Source of the DNA: Paenibacillus segetis | Lineage (GTDB): Bacteria; Bacillota; Bacilli; Paenibacillales; Paenibacillaceae | Assembly (NCBI RefSeq): GCF_014639155.1 | Contig: NZ_BMFT01000001.1 | Coordinates: 124,001-188,000 of the forward strand | DNA: 64,000 nt | Direction of reading: 5' to 3' | Shown here: piece after piece, positions 8,238 through 16,286 of the stretch | Layout of the letters: every line of letters starts with the position of its first letter | How positions within the stretch are numbered: the first letter of the stretch is position 1 | Translations under genes and position numbers: made by a program | The notes under the pieces: generated by a model | Seen by the model: only the letters and a program-made list of their open reading frames with translations | Told to the model about the DNA's origin: nothing | Database searches by the model: none

Positions 8238-9038
8238 ATGACTCAACCTGCACTGTTTATTGCACATGGATCTCCGACACTCGCGATCGAAGACAATGCG
8301 TACACTAAATTTCTGAAGCAATTAGGACAAGAGATACTGAGGAAGCCACGAGCGATTGTGATCTTCTCCGCACACTGGGATTCGCCAGATCAATACGTGA
8401 CGGAGGATACTCATCATCAGACATTACATGATTTCTACGGATTTCCCGATGAAATGTATAATATTAACTATCCTGTACCAGGTGATCCCGAACTGAGCAG
8501 AGAGATTGGCTCTATCTTTAAGAATAATAATTTGCCATTCCTGATGTCTTCAGGAAGAGGACTTGATCATGGGGCATGGGTTGTCCTAAGAGCGATGTTC
8601 CCTAACGGAGATGTTCCGGTAGTGGCACTATCTGTTGATTCCAGACGATCCCCTGAAGAACAATATGCCATTGGAAGAATGATATCTGGGCTAAGAGAGC
8701 AAAATGTGCTCGTGATTGGCAGCGGCGGATTGGTTCACAATTTGCGTCTTCTAGGTGATAACAAGTCCATTCCGGCGGATTGGGCTGTGGAATTCGACGA
8801 TTGGGTTGGAGAACAGCTCGTGAATTGGGATTTGCGTTCGTTATTACAATATGAGAAGAAAGCCCCACACGTAAGGGATGCTGTTCCAGCCTATGCTAAG
8901 GAGCATATCGTCCCACTTCTATATGCGATGGGAGCAGGAGATAATGACCGCATTGCCCGCAAGCTGTTTCAAGAATACCAATATGGTAGCCTAAGCTTAA
9001 ATTGCTGGATGTTCGGCGGACAAGATATCAAGATTTGA
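8238..9038 (+). CDS. Class III extradiol dioxygenase family protein (YgiD/DODA-like)
   Basis: 266 aa of the LigB-type fold. Candidate metal ligands are His in FIAHGSPTLAIED at the N-terminus and in FSAHWDSP, and LDHGAWVVLRAMFP, GSGGLVHNLR and the C-terminal DHGSL-like region (YGSLSLNCWMFGG) match 4,5-DOPA-extradiol-dioxygenase-like proteins. The open frame reaches back into the upstream repeat element, but ATG 8238 with GGGAGG nine bases upstream is the real start. The family cleaves catechols, though many bacterial members have no known substrate. Confidence 0.8.
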   Translation: MTQPALFIAHGSPTLAIEDNAYTKFLKQLGQEILRKPRAIVIFSAHWDSPDQYVTEDTHHQTLHDFYGFPDEMYNINYPVPGDPELSREIGSIFKNNNLPFLMSSGRGLDHGAWVVLRAMFPNGDVPVVALSVDSRRSPEEQYAIGRMISGLREQNVLVIGSGGLVHNLRLLGDNKSIPADWAVEFDDWVGEQLVNWDLRSLLQYEKKAPHVRDAVPAYAKEHIVPLLYAMGAGDNDRIARKLFQEYQYGSLSLNCWMFGGQDIKI

Positions 9039-9079
9039 GTAGAAAATGAAGACATTTGTAAACAATATGAACATTCCAC

Positions 9080-9113
9080 AACATCCTTGTCTTTCCGAGA
9101 GGATGTTATTTGT
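9080..9113 (+). terminator. Possible terminator
   Basis: AACATCCT (9080-9087) pairs with AGGATGTT (9100-9107), followed by a weak T-rich stretch. It follows the dioxygenase-like gene by about 40 bp. Confidence 0.45.
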
Positions 9114-9157
9114 CGTATACTGTAAGAAAAATGTGGAATTACGGAGGAATAATAATA

Positions 9158-10222
9158 TTGAAATTATCTAATCAAGTAGTTCTCCTGCTCCTGTTTCTTT
9201 GTCTCCTTATTATCCCCGCATGTGGTTCACCTAAGGAAGCTCCATCTCCCAATGCTGAAGAAGGTCCAACGGTTACGGAAGAACAAGTGGAGGAAATCAT
9301 TCCAACACCATCTATTCCAGCCTATACAGCTCCTCTGACCGGTCTTCCTTTGGAAGAACCGGTTGTACGTCGTCCGTTGGCCGTCATGATTAACAATGCT
9401 CCGGCTGCTCGTCCACAATCGGGCTTAAACGGGGCGGATATCGTCTATGAAGTGCTGGCGGAGGGAGGAGTCACCCGTCTGGTAGCGATTTTCCAAACAG
9501 GAGAAGAAGTCGCACGAATTGGCCCTATCCGTAGTATTCGACCTTATATGATCGATTTAGGGGAGAGTTATCATGGTGTTCTCGTACATGCTGGTGCAAG
9601 TAATGATGCTTATGCGATTCTGCAACGTCAACATAAAGAAGATCTCGACGAGATAACGAATGCGGGAGCTTACTTCTGGCGGGACAAGTCTCGAAAGGCG
9701 CCGCATAATTTATACTCTAATCTGGAGAAACTGATGGAAGGCGCAACTAAAAGGAAATATGCAATCGAAGATACAGAAGTTCCTAGTTACACTTTCCGTA
9801 ATGAGGATGACCCGGGAGAGGGAAATCCCGTCAGTAAGGTGGAAATTAAGTTTCTATTAAATAATTATCAAGTCGCCTTTGAATATGATCCTGAGACTAA
9901 GCTTTATAATCGATTAGTAAATGGTGAGCTATATAAGGATCGGGACTCGGATGAGGTAATAACCGCAACAAATGTAGTGGTTATGGGTGCAGATCACCAA
10001 GTGCTGGATGATGTAGGAAGGCTGAGCGTTAATCTGGAGTTAGGTGGAGAAGCATTGCTATTCCAACGGGGTAAGGTGATCGAAGGACGATGGATCCGCA
10101 ACTCGAACGACGTTATTCGATTTGTAAAAGATAATGTCGAGGTTCCTTTTTATCCTGGAACGACATATTTCAACATCGTACCGAATAGTCCCGAATTTAG
10201 CAGCCATGTCGTCATGCAATAG
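9158..10222 (+). CDS. yerB: DUF3048 (YerB-type) lipoprotein
   Basis: 354 aa from TTG 9158, chosen because ACGGAGGAAT lies ten bases upstream and the next residues form a lipoprotein signal (LLLLFLCLLIIPAC, lipid-modified Cys22). The mature protein matches the DUF3048 family of B. subtilis YerB: PLTGLPLEEPVVRRPLAVMI, then VYEVLAEGGVTRLVAIFQT, ARIGPIRSIRPY and LVHAGAS. It should be anchored on the outer face of the membrane. Function unknown. Confidence 0.85.
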   Translation: MKLSNQVVLLLLFLCLLIIPACGSPKEAPSPNAEEGPTVTEEQVEEIIPTPSIPAYTAPLTGLPLEEPVVRRPLAVMINNAPAARPQSGLNGADIVYEVLAEGGVTRLVAIFQTGEEVARIGPIRSIRPYMIDLGESYHGVLVHAGASNDAYAILQRQHKEDLDEITNAGAYFWRDKSRKAPHNLYSNLEKLMEGATKRKYAIEDTEVPSYTFRNEDDPGEGNPVSKVEIKFLLNNYQVAFEYDPETKLYNRLVNGELYKDRDSDEVITATNVVVMGADHQVLDDVGRLSVNLELGGEALLFQRGKVIEGRWIRNSNDVIRFVKDNVEVPFYPGTTYFNIVPNSPEFSSHVVMQ

Positions 10223-10346
10223 ATCGAATAAGTAGGAAATTATTCAATTTATGGTACAAGTTATGCATATAGAGGGTTCTGAATTCCAAATCCTAGGTGG
10301 AAAAAGAAAATTTCTCGTGACATGTTTGTAACAGCGTTTCCTAGCG

Positions 10347-10407
10347 TTAATTAGATGTGTTAAGATAATCAAGGTTATGTTAACGCGATGTTAACGCAAT
10401 GTAAATA
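10347..10407 (+). promoter_or_regulatory. PhoP-box-like direct repeats and promoter of the phosphate operon
   Basis: Exact TTAACG at 10,380 and 10,391 spaced 11 bp, in phase with TAAATA at 10,402 and with weaker TTAATT at 10,347. PhoP boxes in Bacillus are TTAACA-like direct repeats at 11-bp periods. TTAACG (10,380) and TAAATA (10,402) also make a 16-bp-spaced -35/-10 pair. The site lies 28 bp before a phosphate transporter operon, which supports Pho control. Confidence 0.6.
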
Positions 10408-10434
10408 AACATACTTATGGATAGGAGATTTCAG

Positions 10435-11049
10435 ATGCGAGTGAAAAAAAAGGACATCTTTTTTCAAACGTTGGAGAATATGGCGGATACGATCGTTGAA
10501 TCGGCTGATTATTTCGCCCAGCAGGTAATGGAGTTCAAAGATGTGGGTCAGTTTGTTAAGAAAATGAAGGAATTTGAGTCGAAATGTGATGGATACACCC
10601 ACACGATTATTGTCGAATTAAACAAAACGTTTATTACGCCAATTGAACGTGAAGACATCATGGATCTAACGACAACTTTGGATGATGTTATTGATGGACT
10701 AGAGGCAACGACGGCACGTTTCTTCATGTATCATCTCGATCAGCCGGACGAGTATATTGTTAAATTTGCTGAAATCTTACGCATCTCTGCTTATGAAATT
10801 CAAAAAGCGATTCATTTGTTATCCCAGAAGAAGTTACTTGCGATCCGTGAACATACAATTCGTCTGAATGATCTAGAGAACCAAGGCGATGATTTGCTCA
10901 GAATTTGTATTAATGAATTGTTTGCAAAAGTAACCGATCCGATTATGTTGATTAAGAAAAAAGAAATTTACGAACGTCTTGAAACGACAACGGATGCCTG
11001 CGAGCATGTTGCTAATATGCTGGAATCCATAATCATGCGTAATTCGTAA
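10435..11049 (+). CDS. DUF47 (PhoU-like) phosphate-transport regulator
   Basis: 204 aa all-helical DUF47 protein of the YkaA type, paired with Pit phosphate transporters. The pattern KDIFFQTLENMADTIVESAD, FESKCDGYTHTII and FITPIEREDIMDL is characteristic. It probably binds metal at the membrane face and modulates the adjacent permease. ATG 10,435 is chosen over ATG 10,417 because AGGAG (10,423-10,427) stands between them. The gene is 88 bp from the Pit gene and behind a PhoP-box-like array. Confidence 0.88.
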   Translation: MRVKKKDIFFQTLENMADTIVESADYFAQQVMEFKDVGQFVKKMKEFESKCDGYTHTIIVELNKTFITPIEREDIMDLTTTLDDVIDGLEATTARFFMYHLDQPDEYIVKFAEILRISAYEIQKAIHLLSQKKLLAIREHTIRLNDLENQGDDLLRICINELFAKVTDPIMLIKKKEIYERLETTTDACEHVANMLESIIMRNS

Positions 11050-11137
11050 TAATTATTTCGCGTTATAATCGATATTCGGGAGGATGGAATTGCGCGGATA
11101 CATATAAAGAGAGAGATTCATCTGTGCAAAAAATGAT

Positions 11138-12127
11138 ATGGACACTAGTATGCTAATTATATTAATTGTTATTGTGTTGGCGCTCGCTTTTGATTTCATC
11201 AATGGGTTTCACGATACGGCTAATGCCATCGCAACAGCTGTATCTACGAGGGCTTTGAAACCTCGTACGGCAATTATGATGGCTGCATTTATGAACTTTC
11301 TTGGAGCGATCATGTTCACGGGTGTTGCAAAGACCATCGGTGGGAGTGTCGCGGACCCCGCCACGCTCGATAATGGGCTCGAGATTCTTGTTGCGACATT
11401 GCTTGCGGCAATTATTTGGAATTTGATCACATGGTGGTTTGGAATTCCATCGTCTTCGTCCCATGCTTTGATTGGTGCTTTGGCAGGAGCGGTATTAGTC
11501 GGTGCTGGTTCGGAAAAGTTAAATTGGAGTGGGTTCACGACAATTATTGAAGCTTTACTCCTCTCCCCGTTACTTGCTTTTGCAATAGGTTATATTGTTA
11601 TGACCATATTGAAGTATGTTTTTGCTAAACGTAGTCCACATAACGTGAATAAAGGCTTTCGGAGTATGCAGATTATAACGGCTGCAATCCAGTCCTTTAC
11701 TCATGGTACAAACGATGCGCAGAAAGCGATGGGGATTATCACCTTCGCTTTGGTGACGGCAAAATATCAGGACCATATGGAAGTTCCACTTTGGGTTAAA
11801 TTAGCGGCTGCAACAGCTATGGCATTGGGTACTTCTATCGGTGGTTGGAAGATCATCAAAACGATGGGAACGAAGATATTCAAGATCGAGCCAATTAATG
11901 GATTTGCGGCGGATATTACCTCTGCTTCCATCATTTTTGGAGCGACACTGATCCACTTGCCAGTTAGTACAACTCACGCAATTACTTCCGCTATTCTCGG
12001 CGTAGGATCAGCGAAGCGTTTCTCGGCAGTAAAGTGGTCGCTTGCGGGAAGAATTGTGATCTCTTGGGTAATTACGATTCCAATTGCGGGTTTGCTTGCC
12101 GGAGGCATATACAAACTGTTATTCTAA
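11138..12127 (+). CDS. pit: Pit-family inorganic phosphate transporter
   Basis: 329 aa with about ten membrane segments. Both PiT signature repeats are present: FDFINGFHDTANAIATAVST near residues 19-38 and SFTHGTNDAQKAMGIIT near 189-205, plus the SSSSHALIGAL and PVSTTHAITSAI loops. It imports phosphate with protons or sodium. The ribosome site is weak (AAGAGAGAG about 20 bases upstream), so it may depend on coupling to the DUF47 gene. A terminator follows. Confidence 0.93.
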   Translation: MDTSMLIILIVIVLALAFDFINGFHDTANAIATAVSTRALKPRTAIMMAAFMNFLGAIMFTGVAKTIGGSVADPATLDNGLEILVATLLAAIIWNLITWWFGIPSSSSHALIGALAGAVLVGAGSEKLNWSGFTTIIEALLLSPLLAFAIGYIVMTILKYVFAKRSPHNVNKGFRSMQIITAAIQSFTHGTNDAQKAMGIITFALVTAKYQDHMEVPLWVKLAAATAMALGTSIGGWKIIKTMGTKIFKIEPINGFAADITSASIIFGATLIHLPVSTTHAITSAILGVGSAKRFSAVKWSLAGRIVISWVITIPIAGLLAGGIYKLLF

Positions 12128-12140
12128 GCAGTGTTTCGAA

Positions 12141-12169
12141 AGCCAATCATTTGGAGATTGGCTTTTTTT
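12141..12169 (+). terminator. Rho-independent terminator of the phosphate operon
   Basis: AGCCAATC (12,141-12,148) pairs with GATTGGCT (12,156-12,163), followed by TTTTTT. Confidence 0.85.
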
Positions 12170-12217
12170 GGTGGGTCTAGATATAATTTTTGCAGGATGA
12201 GTGGAGAGGTGAGGCAA

Positions 12218-13186
12218 GTGATTCGGATATTGGGGATTACGCATGATCACAAGGTAGAGTCTAACATTTCGCTTGAACAACTAAACAATATGTCGACGTC
12301 GCAATACTTATGGAGCTGGATTGATTTCGACGAACCGACGAAAGAGGAAGCGGAAGAGCTGGGCAACTATTTCCACTTCCACCCGCTCGCTATCGAGGAT
12401 TGCCTTATGGTTCTTCAAAGACCTAAAGTCGATTATTACGAAGACTACGAATTTCTAGTTCTGCACGCCATTGACCCAGATACTCTCTCTACAGTGGAGG
12501 TCAATCTGTTTATTGGGAGTACCTACCTTGTTTCCTTTCATCATCGCTCATTAACAGAACTAGATGAAGCATGGGAAGCCATAGTGAAACGTCCCCATGA
12601 CAAGAAGAGTTGGCTTAAGGGTCCTTTTGCTGCCGCATATATGGTGATCGATAAATTAGTTGATCAGTATTTTCCTTGCGTATATGCGATCGAGGACGAA
12701 CTGGATGAGCTCGAGAAAAGAGGAGCAAGGGAATCTGTTGAACTATTGATGAATCAGGTGTTTGATCTGCGGGGGCGGTTGCTCAAATTAAGGAGAACCA
12801 TCGTACCAATGCGGGATATGATGTATCGTATTCTAAATTCCCAGCATATCCAGGGAGAGAAGGAGCATCGTGTTCATTTCTCTGATATTTATGATCATTT
12901 GCTTAAGTTGTCCGAGATGATTGAAAGTGATCGTGAAATGACCGCAGATCTACGAGACTCTTATATATCTCTTAACTCTAATCGGATGAACGGTATTATG
13001 AAGACGTTAACGGTTATTACAACGGTATTTATGCCACTTACGTTGATTGCAGGTATCTATGGTATGAACTTTATCAATATGCCAGAGTTGGATTGGAAAT
13101 ATGGGTATTTTATCGTACTTATTGTGATGTTAGGACTGAGCATTTGGATGATCCTCTGGTTCAAAAAGCGTGGCTGGTTTAAATAA
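12218..13186 (+). CDS. corA: CorA-family magnesium/divalent cation transporter
   Basis: 322 aa from GTG 12,218 (AGAGGTGAGG upstream). The long open frame before it runs back through the Pit terminator and is not translated. A large N-terminal cytoplasmic domain is followed by two C-terminal membrane helices with the defining GMN motif (AGIYGMNFINMPELDWKYGY) and a basic end (WFKKRGWFK). The sequence AIEDCLMVLQRPKVDYYEDY is typical of the family. Forms a pentameric Mg2+ channel. Confidence 0.9.
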   Translation: MIRILGITHDHKVESNISLEQLNNMSTSQYLWSWIDFDEPTKEEAEELGNYFHFHPLAIEDCLMVLQRPKVDYYEDYEFLVLHAIDPDTLSTVEVNLFIGSTYLVSFHHRSLTELDEAWEAIVKRPHDKKSWLKGPFAAAYMVIDKLVDQYFPCVYAIEDELDELEKRGARESVELLMNQVFDLRGRLLKLRRTIVPMRDMMYRILNSQHIQGEKEHRVHFSDIYDHLLKLSEMIESDREMTADLRDSYISLNSNRMNGIMKTLTVITTVFMPLTLIAGIYGMNFINMPELDWKYGYFIVLIVMLGLSIWMILWFKKRGWFK

Positions 13187-13225
13187 TGAGGTTCCTGTTT
13201 GTTTATGTAGGAAGGAGCCCCCGTG

Positions 13226-13735
13226 TTAACGGCGGCTCTTCCCGGATTTAGAGCGGCTCTTTGAAGAAGTGGAGCGACGCTGGCTATTACTTCGTTTGGT
13301 TCCTTTTTTTCGGCGTCGGCGGGGTTTGAATTCATCAAGTCCTCCCGATCTACCTTTCGATGCCGCGCCTTTACCTCCAGGGAGAAGACCTGCGACCAGT
13401 TTGGCCATTGGTGCGAATTGTTGAAAGGTTTGCATCATCTTCTGTACTTTTCCCATGGTCGCAAGAATACCTTCGATACCACCAAATCGATCCACGATTC
13501 CTTTGATATCGCCAAGATTTGGTATGGAGAAACCTCCGCCCGCTTTTGCAGCTCCACTTGCAGCTGATGTAAAGGAGTCATTTACCCCACTAGAGGGTGC
13601 GGAATAAGGCATGATTGCCGATGATTCTGCAGTTAGCGGTAGCTCTGTTTCATACGGATTGATTCCCGGGTAATATTGCGAATATGGATATGAAGGAGGC
13701 GTCGCACTCCGCCGTGGAGCATTATAATGAGGCAT
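13226..13735 (-). CDS. YqfQ/VrrA-like protein with basic C-terminus
   Basis: 169 aa. The N-terminal third is rich in Pro, Tyr and Ser. The middle contains FGGIEGILATMGKVQKMMQT and FAPMAKLVAGLLPGG, and the last 35 residues are almost all Lys, Arg and Ser. The order (low-complexity head, one helical hairpin, charged tail) resembles the YqfQ/VrrA spore-associated family of Bacillus, but this is a weak similarity. AGGAAAG precedes the ATG. Function unknown. Confidence 0.5.
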   Translation of the reverse strand: MPHYNAPRRSATPPSYPYSQYYPGINPYETELPLTAESSAIMPYSAPSSGVNDSFTSAASGAAKAGGGFSIPNLGDIKGIVDRFGGIEGILATMGKVQKMMQTFQQFAPMAKLVAGLLPGGKGAASKGRSGGLDEFKPRRRRKKGTKRSNSQRRSTSSKSRSKSGKSRR

Positions 13736-13881
13736 AGTATCACTTTCCTTTTCCTATTTTATAGGCGTTTATTACTATACTGTATGTGCCCGGAGCTTAG
13801 TGCGTATGGACGAATGTCCCGACTTTTATGGGCGAATGCGGATTTTAACGTTCTTTCTGTAATGCGTGAAATCGTTAATGC

Positions 13882-13911
13882 TTGAAAAGGGGGACGTTGC
13901 TCGGGTACAAT
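13882..13911 (+). promoter_or_regulatory. SigA-type promoter
   Basis: TTGAAA (13,882-13,887), an 18-bp spacer and TACAAT (13,906-13,911), placed 40 bp before the preferred start of the YerC-like gene. Confidence 0.65.
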
Positions 13912-13950
13912 GAATGTGTGTTTATAGTAATAGTAGGGGATGATTATTCA

Positions 13951-14241
13951 GTGCAACTCAAGAAGTTAAATGATAAAAGTATCGATCAATTATTTGAAGC
14001 CATTCTTACGCTGAAAGATATCGAGGAATGTTATGTCTTCTTCGATGATTTATGTACGGTAAATGAAATCCAATCCCTCTCTCAGCGTTTAGAAGTAGCG
14101 CGTATGCTTGGTAAGGGAAATACGTACAACCAGATTGAAGCTGAGACAGGAGCTAGTACGGCAACAATCTCACGTGTGAAACGTTGTCTTAATTATGGCA
14201 ACGATGGCTATAAAATGGCGCTGGATCGTTTGGATCGCTAA
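13951..14241 (+). CDS. yerC: YerC/YecD family TrpR-like regulator
   Basis: 96 aa, almost the full length of B. subtilis YerC. A TrpR-like helix-turn-helix is evident in FFDDLCTVNEIQSLSQRLEV and TYNQIEAETGASTATISRVK, then RCLNYGNDGY. GTG 13,951 is chosen because the family begins with this residue context (VQLKKLNDKSIDQLFEAI), AGGGGATG lies upstream, and the open-frame TTG at 13,882 would sit on the promoter -35 box. DNA targets are unknown. The next gene begins three bases after its stop codon. Confidence 0.9.
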   Translation: MQLKKLNDKSIDQLFEAILTLKDIEECYVFFDDLCTVNEIQSLSQRLEVARMLGKGNTYNQIEAETGASTATISRVKRCLNYGNDGYKMALDRLDR

Positions 14242-14244
14242 GTA

Positions 14245-15090
14245 GTGAATCCGTGGACTAAGAAGGCGCCGTTAGAAGTACTAACGGATCGGAATTCGCG
14301 GGCAACGTTGGAGAAGCTTCCTCAGCTAGGGGTACTTGTGATTAGTCATGGATCTCCAGATAAGGAATGGGTAGCATCAGTAGACTCTGCCGTGTTGGAA
14401 GCTGCGGCAGAGTTGCCAGCGGGGCTGCTGATGGAGACATCTTTTCTTGAAATAGTGGAAGGGCGTCTTATTCAGGATGGTATTGATCGACTGGAATCAC
14501 AGGGAGTGACAGACCTTATTGTTATTCCTTTGTTTGTGTCTTCCGGGAGCACGCATGTTGATGAGATAGCTTATGCGTTCGGTGTGAAGAACACGCCGGA
14601 GAAGGAGACTGATCTTGAACGTTTCCGTCTTTGTGCCCGCGTGTTATTTGGCGATCCTATTGACGATGATCCGGTAATTGCTGAGATGATCTGGGATAAA
14701 ATAAAGACGTTGTCAGCTGATCCAGCACATGAGGTGCTGCTTCTGGTGGGTCATGGTAGCAAACATGATGGCTTCCTCCAGCGTTGGGAGCGGGGAATCT
14801 CCTCATTGTCCAAACGCGTTCAAGAGGTAAGTGGGATTGCTTATTCCGATTATGCATTACTTAATCCAGACAATGTGCGGCGTAAAGTGATATACTGGCA
14901 AGAGAGGCGCGGTTGCGATGTTATGATTGCACCGTTATTTCTAAGTGCGGGTTATTTTACGAAGTCGGCGATTCCTTCGCGACTTAGCGGCTTGCGATAT
15001 CGTTATTCGGGAGAAGCATTGCTACCACATCATTTGTTATCCCGCTGGATATCTCGGCAAATATTAAATATAATGAGATTGAAATTATGA
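14245..15090 (+). CDS. CbiX/SirB-type sirohydrochlorin chelatase, two-domain form
   Basis: 281 aa with two CbiX half-repeats. The first holds His35 (VISHGSPDK) and His103 (SSGSTHVDE), 68 residues apart as in the metal-binding pair of single-domain CbiX. The second repeats the pattern at LLVGHGSKHDG (His169). It inserts Co2+ or Fe2+ into sirohydrochlorin for cobalamin or siroheme. GTG start has no good ribosome site, so translation probably continues from the YerC-like gene. No other tetrapyrrole genes are nearby. Confidence 0.8.
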   Translation: MNPWTKKAPLEVLTDRNSRATLEKLPQLGVLVISHGSPDKEWVASVDSAVLEAAAELPAGLLMETSFLEIVEGRLIQDGIDRLESQGVTDLIVIPLFVSSGSTHVDEIAYAFGVKNTPEKETDLERFRLCARVLFGDPIDDDPVIAEMIWDKIKTLSADPAHEVLLLVGHGSKHDGFLQRWERGISSLSKRVQEVSGIAYSDYALLNPDNVRRKVIYWQERRGCDVMIAPLFLSAGYFTKSAIPSRLSGLRYRYSGEALLPHHLLSRWISRQILNIMRLKL

Positions 15091-15112
15091 TAAAACGGGT
15101 GGCGTTCATGGA

Positions 15113-15994
15113 ATGAAAAAAGCTAGGTTGATCTATAACCCAACCTCTGGGCGAGAGGAGATGCGGCGGTTACTTCCGCACGTACTGGAACGACTTGATC
15201 GTGCTGGTATCGAGACGTCTTGTCATGCAACACAAGGTGAAGGTGACGCAACGCTTGAGGCGGCTGACGCTGTCGACCGGGGCTATGATATTATTATCGC
15301 TGCTGGTGGGGATGGCACGCTAAACGAAGTTGTTAACGGGATGGCAGGGAAGAATAATTTACCGCCACTTGGTGTGTTTCCTTTGGGAACAACGAATGAC
15401 TTCGCTAGAGCCATGGGCATTCCGAAGCGTTGGGAGGACTATTGCGATTTAGTTATTGAGAATAAGACGAGACCCATTGATATCGGTAAGGCGAATGATC
15501 GTCATTTTATCAATATCGCAGGTGGCGGTTCTTTGACGCAATTAACTTATGAAGTGCCTAGTCGTCTAAAGACACTGATTGGCCAGCTTGCTTATTACAT
15601 GAAGGGCATCGAGAAAATGGCGAGTCTGTCACCAACAAATTTGACGATTCGCGCTGAAGGATACGACGTACTGGAAGGCGAGTTTATGCTCTTCCTTATT
15701 GCGAATAGTAATTCGGTTGGCGGCTTTGAGAAGCTGGCTCCAGATGCACGGATCGATGATGGACTGCTTGATGTTATCGCAGTTAAGAAATGCAACCTGG
15801 CAGAGTTTATTCGACTTGTATCGATGGCACTACGCGGTGACCACTTCAATGATCCACATGTTGTTTATCTCAAGACGAGACGAATGGAAGTAACTTCGCC
15901 AGACCATGTGTTACTCAATCTTGATGGCGAATTGGGCGGCGAGCTGCCGGGGGTCTTTGAGATTTTACCACGACATTTGCAAATTTTTGCTTAA
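15113..15994 (+). CDS. dgkB: Diacylglycerol kinase (DgkB/YerQ type)
   Basis: 293 aa lipid kinase. NPTSGREE (9-16) and the catalytic nucleotide-binding loop GGDGTLNEVVNG (65-76) are intact, followed by PLGTTNDFARAMGIP. It phosphorylates diacylglycerol from lipoteichoic-acid synthesis back to phosphatidic acid. Its neighbour downstream is the rRNA uracil methyltransferase, the same pairing as yerQ-yefA in B. subtilis, which supports DgkB over YegS-like kinases. Confidence 0.88.
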   Translation: MKKARLIYNPTSGREEMRRLLPHVLERLDRAGIETSCHATQGEGDATLEAADAVDRGYDIIIAAGGDGTLNEVVNGMAGKNNLPPLGVFPLGTTNDFARAMGIPKRWEDYCDLVIENKTRPIDIGKANDRHFINIAGGGSLTQLTYEVPSRLKTLIGQLAYYMKGIEKMASLSPTNLTIRAEGYDVLEGEFMLFLIANSNSVGGFEKLAPDARIDDGLLDVIAVKKCNLAEFIRLVSMALRGDHFNDPHVVYLKTRRMEVTSPDHVLLNLDGELGGELPGVFEILPRHLQIFA

Positions 15995-16020
15995 GTGAGA
16001 TGTGGTTCCAATCAGTGACC

Positions 16021-16154
16021 TAAGTGCAAAAACTACAGTTAATTCGGGTATGTTTTGAAATTAAAAATTGTGTTGGGCTGATTAAGTGTATGGTTTGCAG
16101 TTACAATATTGGTCAGTGAGTATTTACGGATAATAGATGTAGAAAATGCAGTTA
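16021..16154. repeat. Intergenic array B of the 21-bp near-palindrome (three copies)
   Basis: Three copies of TAAGTGTA-N5-TGCAGTTA at 16,021-16,041, 16,083-16,103 and 16,134-16,154. Spacers are exactly 41 and 30 bp, the two values also seen in array A near the window start. It fills most of the gap between dgkB and rlmD, which holds no gene. Confidence 0.6.
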
Positions 16155-16183
16155 AAGTAATGACAATTCTGGTCAGAATTTAG

Positions 16184-16213
16184 AATCCCCTGCCCGTATC
16201 GGCGGGGGATTTG
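16184..16213 (+). terminator. Probable terminator before rlmD
   Basis: AATCCCC-TGCC pairs with GGCG-GGGGATT across a six-base loop (16,184-16,211), followed by a short T run. It separates dgkB from rlmD. Confidence 0.6.
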
Positions 16214-16286
16214 TGCGGATATAAGCGGACAAGTAGCGTATGATACGTAAAATAATAACTTTCAGGAAAGAAGTGGAGCAATCGTC

